Of a stretch of DNA of 11,662 nt, positions 6,015-11,662 are shown one piece after another; position 1 is the stretch's first letter; every line of letters starts with the position of its first letter. The notes under the pieces were generated by a model. It saw only the letters and a program-made list of their open reading frames with translations, ran no database searches and had not been told where the DNA came from. This DNA comes from Thermoplasmata archaeon (GTDB taxonomy: Archaea > Thermoplasmatota > Thermoplasmata > Lutacidiplasmatales > UBA184). The stretch is taken from assembly GCA_021792485.1 (NCBI GenBank), contig JAJYUO010000015.1:711-12372 (forward strand), read 5' to 3'. The position numbers and the translations under genes were made by a program.

Positions 6015-6019
6015 AAAAA
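6015..6019 (-). terminator. Short T-run between arcS and tRNA-Val
   Basis: On the minus strand the 18-nt gap after the arcS stop contains TTTTT, the kind of oligo-T signal that ends archaeal transcripts. With five T's and no hairpin it is weak. The tRNA may instead be cut from a shared arcS transcript. Confidence 0.25.
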
Positions 6020-6025
6020 CGGACC

Positions 6026-7813
6026 TCAGCTCCCGCTATTGGTCGTTTCGGTCGTGGAATGAACGCGGTGGCGTAGACGGACGGCGAGCCCGCGCCCAAG
6101 CTGGACCATCGCGCGGCCCGGTAGCGTTGCCTCGCCAACCGCCACGAGCTCTCCGTCCCGAAGTACCGCGACCGCGTCCCCCACGCGGATGGAGGGAGAG
6201 GCGCGTCGCACTCCCGGGGCGAAGACGTCTCCCGCGAGCGGCATCGCGGGATCGACCTCGACCGTCAGACCGAGATCCGGGAGGATGCGCCGCGCGCCGG
6301 CGATCGTGAGCTGGAACAGTCCTCGCTCCTCCCGCCAGGTGGCGAGGTCGTGGCCCGCGCCGTCCGTCACGCGTTGGAACCACGGGCGTCCAGCAAGGCG
6401 CACCGGAGGAGCGAAGAGGCGCTCCGCAGCCGGCCGACCGAACTGCCATGCCGCGACCTCCGCGAGCTCCTCGCGGACCACCGCGAGCGGCCCGCCGGCA
6501 ACGGGCGAGAGCGGTTCGAGGGCGGAGGTGACCGCGGCGCGCAGGGAGTCGATCGCCTCCGGCGAGGTCGTTCGATGGCCTCCGGCCGTCCAGACGGTCG
6601 GGATCGCGGGGTTCCCGTTCTCTCGAAGGAAGCCGTACGTCGCGGGATCGAGATGGAAGATGATCGCGCGATACGCCCCGGTCCGCACGAGGTGATCGAA
6701 CCCCTCGCGCACGATCGCGCGCTCGGCCTCGGTCCACTCTCCTGTCACCGGGATGTCGTACTGCCGTGCCGGGTAGACGTCCTCGAGCTCGCGGGGAACG
6801 ACGCCGATCGGCGAGCTCACCGATACGACGTGTACGCGCTCGGTCTTCGCGAGGCCCTCCCAGGCCTGGGCGAAGCGGCGGTGGGTGCGCGAGCGTCGGT
6901 ACGGTTTGGTGCGGCTGCACGGGACCAACAGGAGCACTTCCTTCGAGCGGGGAGGGCGGTAGCGCTGAATCAGGCGCGCGCGAAAGCGGCGCATCTCGGG
7001 TCGGCGGAGGGACTCGGCGAGCACGTAGCGCCCCGGCGCGCCCGTTCCTACGACCGCGGTCCGCTCCTCGAGGAGCGCACCGAGCGTGGAATCCGTGTAG
7101 CGGAGCAGCTCCGCAAGCGCCGGTTCGGCCGGGAGCCGCGCCTCGACGAGCTCGCGCAAACGACCGATCGACAGGGCCCGGCGGGCCGCCTCGAGCGCGC
7201 GAACGTACTCCGCTCGTGCGAACCCGAGTGGATGCGCGGGGACTCCGGTGGAGATCGGCTCCGTCCCGAGGGATTCATCGAACGGAACTCCCCGGGCTTC
7301 GAGCATCTGGCCTTCGGTCGTGTCGACGACGTCGATCCCGAGGTAGACGAGGAACGGGATCCGGTGCGGTAGCGCGATGCGGGGCGCCCAGAGGAGCGGT
7401 CCCGGGCCCAGGCGATCGCGAACGGCACCTACCGTGGCGACGAACGGCTCTCCATCGGCCCACAACGCCCGGGCGTTCGCGAGGATCACGAGCTCCGCGC
7501 TCGAGACCGCGTCCAGATCTCCCGCGGAGACGGGACCGTGAACCATCCCGATCCCCGGGGACACGAGGATCGCGCGATCGCCTCCTCCTTCGATCTCGGG
7601 GGCGAGGACGGGCACGCGCAGGTCGATGGGATGCCCGCCGAGCGTGAGGCAGAGGTATCGCTCTCCGCTCGGAGCATCGGGGCGAGCTTCGAGGAGCCCG
7701 GAGCGCTCCGACGGCACGGTGTCGACAAGGGTGGGCGCCTCCACCGAGGCGTCTCCGATCGACGCGGTGCCGAGGGTTCCGAGACCCTCGAGCGCTCGAA
7801 CGGACCGGGTCAC
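6026..7813 (-). CDS. arcS: Archaeosine synthase ArcS (TgtA2), alpha subunit
   Basis: A 595-aa protein of the usual ArcS length. ArcS acts after the tRNA-guanine transglycosylase, adding lysine to preQ0 at position 15 of tRNA; a radical-SAM partner (RaSEA) or another amidating enzyme then finishes archaeosine, which stabilises the tRNA fold. The N-terminal half (to about 270) is a TGT-like domain, degenerate in this family. The core domain carries the signature PCSRTKPYRRSRTH (298-311), matching the conserved PCSxxKPYxxSxxH. A C-terminal PUA domain (about 515-585, DVFAPGVRRA...GDAVAVLRDG) should bind the tRNA acceptor end. The start is GTG 7813, chosen because GGAGG (7818-7822) sits 4 nt upstream. 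The gene follows ubiA by 66 nt in the same direction and is probably an internal operon gene, since no TATA-like box lies near its start. No RaSEA gene is in view. Confidence 0.93.
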   Translation of the reverse strand: MTRSVRALEGLGTLGTASIGDASVEAPTLVDTVPSERSGLLEARPDAPSGERYLCLTLGGHPIDLRVPVLAPEIEGGGDRAILVSPGIGMVHGPVSAGDLDAVSSAELVILANARALWADGEPFVATVGAVRDRLGPGPLLWAPRIALPHRIPFLVYLGIDVVDTTEGQMLEARGVPFDESLGTEPISTGVPAHPLGFARAEYVRALEAARRALSIGRLRELVEARLPAEPALAELLRYTDSTLGALLEERTAVVGTGAPGRYVLAESLRRPEMRRFRARLIQRYRPPRSKEVLLLVPCSRTKPYRRSRTHRRFAQAWEGLAKTERVHVVSVSSPIGVVPRELEDVYPARQYDIPVTGEWTEAERAIVREGFDHLVRTGAYRAIIFHLDPATYGFLRENGNPAIPTVWTAGGHRTTSPEAIDSLRAAVTSALEPLSPVAGGPLAVVREELAEVAAWQFGRPAAERLFAPPVRLAGRPWFQRVTDGAGHDLATWREERGLFQLTIAGARRILPDLGLTVEVDPAMPLAGDVFAPGVRRASPSIRVGDAVAVLRDGELVAVGEATLPGRAMVQLGRGLAVRLRHRVHSTTETTNSGS

Positions 7814-7817
7814 GGTT

Positions 7818-7822
7818 CCTCC
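7818..7822 (-). promoter_or_regulatory. Shine-Dalgarno site of arcS
   Basis: GGAGG on the minus strand, 4 nt before GTG 7813. It decides the non-ATG start. It contrasts with ubiD and the HTH_10 gene, which lack such a site and appear leaderless. Confidence 0.6.
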
Positions 7823-7879
7823 GATACGGATCGCGGAGCAACGCGGATCGTCATGGCCGGCACTCTCTAGTGAGATTCG

Positions 7880-8743
7880 CTAGGGGATGAACAGTGCGGC
7901 TGCGGTCCCGGCGAGATAGAGCAGTGCCGCGGCGTAATGCCGTCGGAACGACGCCCGGGTGCCCTTCGGAGCGCGGGCGAGCTGCACGTCCCCGATCCCC
8001 GTGAGGACCGCCATGGCCACGAGTCCCACGTAGTACTCGAATCCGACTCCGAGTGCGAGCCCGAAGAGGGCGAGGAGGACGAGCGCGACCGCGTGGAGGA
8101 TCGGAACGAGCCGAACGCTCGCCGGAACGCCGAAACGGACCGGGATCGACCGCAGTCCCTGGGCCCGGTCGCTCTCGACGTCGCCGAGGCTGTGCACCGT
8201 CTCGAACGCCGTGCCCCAGGCGAGCATCCCCGCGACCGCGAGCCACGCCGCCAGCGGCAGCGTCCCCTCGACCGCGATGAAGATCGCCGCCGGCGCGATC
8301 GCCTCGACCAGTCCGAGGAACGCCGTCGTCGCCGTGGTGAGCCGCTTCGTGTAGCTGTAGCCGTAGACGAGCGCGAGCGCGATCGGGGAGAGGAGGAACG
8401 CGAGCGGGTTCAGGAAGTACGCCGCGACGATCACGACCGCCCCGCTCCCGAACGCCATCGCGAGCGCGAACGCAGCCGACAGCCGTCCCGTCACGAGGGC
8501 CCGCGAAGCCGTCCGCGGGTTCCGCGCGTCCTGCGCGCGGTCGGTGTAGCGGTTGAAGCTGTGGCCGGCGTTGCGCGCCGCCACGAAGGCGATGACGATC
8601 AGGAGGAACTTCTCGAGCGTCGGAAGCCCGTGCGACGCGAGGAAGAGGAAGGCGAGCGCGAAGGAGAGGTTCAGGCCGAGGTTCTGGATCTCGAGGAACC
8701 GCCCGAGCGTCGCGAGCGCGCCCTCGCGAGGCGGGGCGCTCAC
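7880..8743 (-). CDS. ubiA: UbiA-family prenyltransferase, probably for menaquinone (MqnP-like)
   Basis: An integral membrane enzyme of 287 aa that attaches a polyprenyl chain to an aromatic ring. Both Asp-rich motifs that bind Mg-diphosphate are present: NRYTDRAQD (N64, D68, D72) and DVESD (D188, D192). Seven or eight hydrophobic segments fit the family's membrane bundle. The first motif continues ARNPRTASRAL, the form typical of quinone-type UbiA/MqnP proteins; lipid (DGGGP) synthases usually have an ND-type motif instead. The start is GTG 8743, which overlaps the ubiD stop as GTGA, a classic coupling arrangement; ATG 8764, inside ubiD, would give 294 aa. Paired with ubiD, the likely pathway is menaquinone by the futalosine route (MqnL/MqnP), where prenylation and decarboxylation are late steps. 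Substrate is inferred from context; no mqnA-E gene is in view. Confidence 0.85.
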   Translation of the reverse strand: MSAPPREGALATLGRFLEIQNLGLNLSFALAFLFLASHGLPTLEKFLLIVIAFVAARNAGHSFNRYTDRAQDARNPRTASRALVTGRLSAAFALAMAFGSGAVVIVAAYFLNPLAFLLSPIALALVYGYSYTKRLTTATTAFLGLVEAIAPAAIFIAVEGTLPLAAWLAVAGMLAWGTAFETVHSLGDVESDRAQGLRSIPVRFGVPASVRLVPILHAVALVLLALFGLALGVGFEYYVGLVAMAVLTGIGDVQLARAPKGTRASFRRHYAAALLYLAGTAAALFIP

Positions 8744-10221
8744 GGCGGCGCCGGACCGAACCATTTCGCGAGGACCGGGTCGCTCGCCACCAGACGATCG
8801 ATCGCCGCGCGGGCGGTGGGGTCCGGCCGGATCTCCTCCGGCCAGGGGCGGGGGAATCCGTCGTCGGGTCCCTTGCGCGTCGCGTCGATGCCGATCTTCG
8901 CCCCGTAGTTCGGCACGGGGTTCGAGATCGCCAGCTGGTCGACCGGGCCGTGGGAGAGCTCGATGTCCCGGCCCGGGTCCGCCTGCAGGCCCACCCGGTA
9001 GAGGACCTCGCGCAGGTCGTGGACGTCGACGTCCTCGTCGACGACGACGAGGTAGCGGGTGAACATCATCTGGCCGAGGCCCCAGAGCGCGTGCATCACC
9101 TTGCGCGCGTGCCCGGGGTAGCGCTTGCGGATCGAGACGATCCCGACGTTGATGAAGAGCCCCTCGATCGGCAGCTCCATGTCGACGATCTCGGGGAGGA
9201 GGAGGCGCACGACCGGCAGGAAGATCCGCTCGACCGCCTTCCCGAGGATCGCGTCCTCGGTCGGGGGTTTCCCCGTCACCGCGCCGAGGTAGACGGGACG
9301 CTCCCGGTGCGTGACGTGGGTGACGTGGAGGACCGGGAACTCTTCCGGGGCCGAGTAGTAGCCGGTGTGGTCGCCGAACGGCCCCTCCACCCGGCTCTCC
9401 GCCGGGTCGACGTACCCCTCGAGGACGAACTCGGCCTCCGCCGGGACGTCCAGGTCGACCGTCCGGGCCTTCACGAGCTCGACCGGCTCGCGTCGTAGGA
9501 ACCCGGCGAACACGAAATTCGACATCCCCTCGGGGACCGGGGCGAGGCCCGCGAAGACGGTCGCCGGATCCGCGCCGATGGCGACCGCGACCGGCATCCG
9601 CTCCCCTCGGGCGGCCCACTTGCGAAGGTTGTTCCGTCCCACCCGGTGGATCTGGGCGTGGAAGCCGAGCGTGTCCGGGCCGTACTGCTGGAGCCGGTAG
9701 ATGCCGGTGTGGGGCTCGTCCGTCTCGGGATCGCGGGTGATCACGATGGGGAAGGTGATCGTGCGCCCGCCGTCCTTCGGCCAGCACTTGAGGATCGGGA
9801 TGCGGTCGAGGTCGACGCGCGCCTCCTCCACTTCCTGGCACGGGCCGCTGCGGACGTGCTTCGGCGCGAGCGAGCGCAGGGTGCCGAGGGTCTCCATCAT
9901 GCCGGAGATGTCGCGGAGGGCGCCGAGCACTCCGGCGGGCGGGCGCACCTGGGCGAGGCGCTCCACGCGTTGGGCGGTCGCCTCGACGCTCTCGTCGCCG
10001 AAGGCGAGCGCGATGCGGCGCGGCGATCCCAATAGGTTCGTGACGATCGGGTAGGCCGAGCCCGGCGCGTTCTCGAAGAGGAGCGCCGGCCCGTCGCGAC
10101 GGACGGCGCGCTGCGTCGCCTCGGCGATCTCGAGGTCGCGCGAGATCGGCGCCCGGATCCGCCCAAGGTCCCCGCGGCGTTCGAGCTCGGAGAGGAACTC
10201 GCCGAGCGACCGATACGCCAT
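8740..10221 (-). CDS. ubiD: UbiD-family prenyl-FMN decarboxylase (MqnL-like)
   Basis: A 493-aa protein, the usual UbiD length. The family removes CO2 from aromatic or unsaturated acids using prenylated FMN made by UbiX. The N-terminus (SLGEFLSELERRGDLGRI) is typical. Further conserved blocks are GIYRLQQYG with R176, PVAVAIGADPA, EGPFGDHTGYY with E279 and D284, and GIDATRKGPDDG near the C-terminus. R176, E279 and D284 line up in spacing with the catalytic Arg-Glu-Glu of fungal Fdc1 (R173, E277, E282), with Asp for the last Glu. The start is ATG 10221, which has a TATA-like box 27 bp upstream and begins at a good family N-terminus; the frame is open far beyond it, but that is antisense to dut and the regulator. 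Together with ubiA it fits late menaquinone synthesis. Anhydromevalonate-phosphate decarboxylase, another archaeal UbiD homologue, is the main alternative, but the ubiA overlap argues against it. Confidence 0.88.
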   Translation of the reverse strand: MAYRSLGEFLSELERRGDLGRIRAPISRDLEIAEATQRAVRRDGPALLFENAPGSAYPIVTNLLGSPRRIALAFGDESVEATAQRVERLAQVRPPAGVLGALRDISGMMETLGTLRSLAPKHVRSGPCQEVEEARVDLDRIPILKCWPKDGGRTITFPIVITRDPETDEPHTGIYRLQQYGPDTLGFHAQIHRVGRNNLRKWAARGERMPVAVAIGADPATVFAGLAPVPEGMSNFVFAGFLRREPVELVKARTVDLDVPAEAEFVLEGYVDPAESRVEGPFGDHTGYYSAPEEFPVLHVTHVTHRERPVYLGAVTGKPPTEDAILGKAVERIFLPVVRLLLPEIVDMELPIEGLFINVGIVSIRKRYPGHARKVMHALWGLGQMMFTRYLVVVDEDVDVHDLREVLYRVGLQADPGRDIELSHGPVDQLAISNPVPNYGAKIGIDATRKGPDDGFPRPWPEEIRPDPTARAAIDRLVASDPVLAKWFGPAPP

Positions 10222-10244
10222 GGCGCCCGGCGAGCCGGTGGCGA

Positions 10245-10251
10245 TATTTAA
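10245..10251 (-). promoter_or_regulatory. TATA-like box for leaderless ubiD transcript
   Basis: TTAAATA on the minus strand, centred 27 bp before the A of ATG 10221, so transcription would start at or next to the start codon. No Shine-Dalgarno site is seen. It is one of two AT-rich patches in the 81-bp divergent intergenic region. Confidence 0.55.
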
Positions 10252-10272
10252 CACGCGGAGGCAGCGGCTAGG

Positions 10273-10279
10273 TTCATAT
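10273..10279 (+). promoter_or_regulatory. TATA-like box for leaderless HTH_10 regulator transcript
   Basis: TTCATAT is centred about 26-27 bp upstream of ATG 10303, again the leaderless spacing. It lies only about 28 bp from the ubiD box on the other strand, so one bound regulator could affect both genes. Confidence 0.45.
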
Positions 10280-10302
10280 CGGAACCCCTCTCCTCCCGAG
10301 CG

Positions 10303-11037
10303 ATGCAGACCGTCACGCTCGAGTTCCCGACCGAGCCCCTGGTCGCGCTCGGGCTCCTCCCGTCCCGCTTCTTCGACCGGTACGGGGAGGTCGAGCTGCT
10401 CGAGACCCTCCGGCTCGAGCGCGGATGGCGCCTCCAGCTGGTGCGCGTCCGTCGGCGCGGACCGCTCCGGTCCGCGGTCGAGCTCGCGCGCGAGTCGCGG
10501 CGCATCCGCAAGGTCTACGGGCTCACGAGCTTCGAGCTCCTCGAGCGTCGCCCGCGCACGCGGGACTACATCCTCCTCGTGCGCCAGCGCAACCCCGAGA
10601 GCCTCCGGGCGCTCGTCGGCCTCGCCGGGGGCCGGATCGCGCCGACCGCGCCGTTCCGCCTGACCTCGTCCACGGTGATCGCCTCGTTCCACGGCGAGGA
10701 GCGCGCGCTGCGCCGCGTCCTGGAGCGGCTGCGGCAGATGGCGTTCCCGTTCCGCGTCGTGCGCGCCTCCCACCGCCCCTTCCGCGACGCCGACGAGACC
10801 GCGGACCCGACGGAGCTCCAGTCCGAGCTCATCGCGCGCGCGTGGGTGCTCGGCTTCTACGCCGTCCCGCGCCGGATCACGCTCGCCCGCCTCGCCCGCC
10901 TCACGGGCCGTAGCGCCCCCGCCCTCGGGAAGATCCTGCGGCGGGCCGAGGGCCGCCTGGTCGCCCGCTTCCTCGCCGAGCGGGTTCCGCTCGCACCGCC
11001 CGACGGCGACGGTCGCTATCTCGGGACGACGGCCTAA
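10303..11037 (+). CDS. HTH_10 (bacterio-opsin activator-type) transcriptional regulator
   Basis: A 244-aa protein. The C-terminal part (about 168-225) fits the HTH_10/Bat pattern: ELIARAWVLGFYAVPRRIT, then LARLARLTGRSAPALGKILR and RAEGRLV. In this family a GYY/GFYxxPR turn precedes a helix-turn-helix and an LRRAE helix. The N-terminal ~160 residues (start QTVTLEFPTEPLVALG) look like the beta-rich sensory part found in haloarchaeal and Thermoplasmata relatives; no ligand-binding residues are evident. It should bind DNA in the cytoplasm. It is divergent from ubiD across 81 bp and directly precedes dut, with the TAA stop followed at once by the dut ATG, so the two are cotranscribed. Regulation of ubiD-ubiA, of itself, or of both is a reasonable inference from the layout. 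The start ATG is supported by the TATA-like box upstream. Confidence 0.75.
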   Translation: MQTVTLEFPTEPLVALGLLPSRFFDRYGEVELLETLRLERGWRLQLVRVRRRGPLRSAVELARESRRIRKVYGLTSFELLERRPRTRDYILLVRQRNPESLRALVGLAGGRIAPTAPFRLTSSTVIASFHGEERALRRVLERLRQMAFPFRVVRASHRPFRDADETADPTELQSELIARAWVLGFYAVPRRITLARLARLTGRSAPALGKILRRAEGRLVARFLAERVPLAPPDGDGRYLGTTA

Positions 11038-11499
11038 ATGCCGGCGCGCCTCCCTCCCCGCGTGCCGCGTCGCGCGCGGATCGTCACGGTCGAGGCCGTG
11101 GCGCCCGGGGCGAAGGTCCCGTACCGGGCCACCGATGGATCGGCCGCGTTCGACCTCGCGAGCCGGGTGCGGGTCGCGCTCCGCCACGGGATCGTCACCA
11201 AGGTGCCGACCGGGCTCAAGCTGCGGGCGCCGGTGGGGACGTTCCTCGAGGTCCGGCCCCGCAGCGGTCTCGCCTCCCGGGGCGTGCTGATGATGAACGC
11301 CCCGGGGACGATCGATCGGGACTATTCCGGGGAGGTCTTCGTCCCGCTGACGTATCTCTTCCGGGGCCGGTACTGGATCGAGGCCGGGGATCGGATCGCC
11401 CAGGTGCGTGTCGTCCCGGACGAGCCGACGGCATTCCGCCGAGGCACGGTCGCTCCGATGCGCTCTCGGTCGGGCGGTTTCGGCAGCACCGGTCGCTGA
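11038..11499 (+). CDS. dut: Trimeric dUTPase (dUTP diphosphatase)
   Basis: A 153-aa enzyme that splits dUTP to dUMP and diphosphate, keeping uracil out of DNA and feeding dTMP synthesis. All five motifs of the homotrimeric family are present in order: ATDGSAAFDLAS (31-42), RPRSGLASRG (73-82), GTIDRDYSGE (90-99) with the catalytic Asp at D93 and the sugar-discriminating Tyr at Y96, GDRIAQV (117-123), and the C-terminal phosphate-covering RSGGFGSTG (144-152). GTID in motif 3, rather than a dCTP-deaminase pattern, supports a plain dUTPase. The ATG abuts the TAA of the HTH_10 gene, with no clear Shine-Dalgarno site, so it probably depends on coupling. The basic N-terminal 14 residues (PARLPPRVPRRAR) are longer than usual; an internal start is possible but none is obvious before motif 1. 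The next gene converges, with its stop 16 nt away. Confidence 0.93.
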   Translation: MPARLPPRVPRRARIVTVEAVAPGAKVPYRATDGSAAFDLASRVRVALRHGIVTKVPTGLKLRAPVGTFLEVRPRSGLASRGVLMMNAPGTIDRDYSGEVFVPLTYLFRGRYWIEAGDRIAQVRVVPDEPTAFRRGTVAPMRSRSGGFGSTGR

Positions 11500-11515
11500 C
11501 CCCGCACCCGTCCGG

Positions 11516-11662
11516 TCACCGGCCGAACTCATCGAGGACGGTCTGTACCGACGGCTCGCGTACGGGCGGCGGCAGCGTGCCCGCGCGGGCTTCGGCCTCC
11601 ACCTCGTCGAGCATCGCGTGCATCCGGCGCTCGCGCGCGAACGAGGCGCGGTGCATCCCTTC
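11516..11662 (-). CDS. 3' end of an unrecognised gene (partial)
   Basis: The minus-strand frame is open from the window edge to TGA (11516-11518), encoding 48 residues: a charged helical stretch (HRASFARERRMHAMLDEVEA), then a Pro-rich link and a short tail ending VQTVLDEFGR. It converges with dut, its stop 16 nt from the dut stop, and its codons are strongly G/C at third positions like the other backbone genes, so it is likely real. The family cannot be told from this tail, and the start lies outside the window. Confidence 0.55.
   Translation of the reverse strand, partial: EGMHRASFARERRMHAMLDEVEAEARAGTLPPPVREPSVQTVLDEFGR

Noticed and set aside
5542..6138. Minus-strand frame running through the tRNA-Val gene
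   Set aside because: It overlaps the tRNA and the end of arcS, has no recognisable domain and has shadow-like composition.
6350..7372. Long plus-strand frame opposite arcS, and similar ones opposite ubiA and ubiD
   Set aside because: These are high-G+C antisense shadows, Arg/Glu/Gly-rich, without domains, over genes with clear motifs.
7880..9841. One long minus-strand frame (653 codons) ending as the UbiA protein
   Set aside because: The part upstream of 8764 is an Arg/Pro/Gly-rich shadow of ubiD in another frame. The prenyltransferase starts at GTG 8743 or ATG 8764.
10222..11532. Minus-strand frame continuous with ubiD for about 437 codons upstream of ATG 10221
   Set aside because: It is antisense to the convincing HTH_10 and dUTPase genes and has Arg/Glu/Gly-rich shadow composition. 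UbiD homology begins at ATG 10221, which also has a well-placed TATA box.
1..11662. CRISPR array, complete insertion sequence, integrase or rRNA
   Set aside because: No regularly spaced repeats, transposase or tyrosine-recombinase motifs, or rRNA-like sequence were seen on either strand.

Overview
The window looks like a piece of a high-G+C archaeal chromosome, most likely a euryarchaeote and perhaps a Thermoplasmata relative. The archaeal call rests on a full-length archaeosine synthase (ArcS), a tRNA-Val with no encoded CCA, and TATA-like boxes about 25-27 bp upstream of start codons (leaderless transcripts). The Thermoplasmata suggestion is inference, from an HTH_10/Bat-type regulator and a probable menaquinone (futalosine-type) ubiD-ubiA pair. 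Lineage cannot be fixed from this window alone.

Left edge (1-734) is scarred backbone. A small [4Fe-4S] ferredoxin or ferredoxin remnant on the minus strand lies head-to-head with a C-terminal fragment of a metallopeptidase-like gene on the plus strand. The two meet within about 60 bp, as if a deletion or insertion joined them. A short gene-poor stretch with a hairpin and an 11-bp direct repeat follows.

The middle (about 740-5827) is an accessory, defence-type region, visibly less G+C-rich in parts than its surroundings and all on the plus strand. It holds a HEPN (ApeA-like) domain protein with an RSSIVH motif; a 52-aa two-CxxC zinc-ribbon protein, behind a likely leaderless promoter; a 941-aa type IIG restriction-modification protein (PD-ExK nuclease, N6-adenine methylase, TaqI-like specificity domain); and a GIY-YIG nuclease. 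The last three are packed stop-to-start with clear Shine-Dalgarno sites and read as one operon. The 3' end of the type IIG gene runs, out of frame, over a recognisable C-terminal remnant of a type I restriction HsdR gene. The type IIG gene therefore appears to have replaced an older type I system at this spot. After the GIY-YIG TAG stop the same frame stays open for 80 codons.

The right edge of the accessory region is a tRNA-Val(TAC) gene on the minus strand, whose 3' end faces the region. Beside it is a TATA box followed by what looks like the first ~17 nt of a second, truncated plus-strand tRNA. This is a plausible integration or deletion boundary.

The right half (5935-11662) is core archaeal chromosome. 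On the minus strand a ubiD-family decarboxylase and a ubiA-family prenyltransferase (GTGA overlap) are followed by arcS and tRNA-Val. On the plus strand, divergent from ubiD, an HTH_10 regulator is followed directly (TAAATG) by a trimeric dUTPase. The 3' end of an unrecognised minus-strand gene closes the window.
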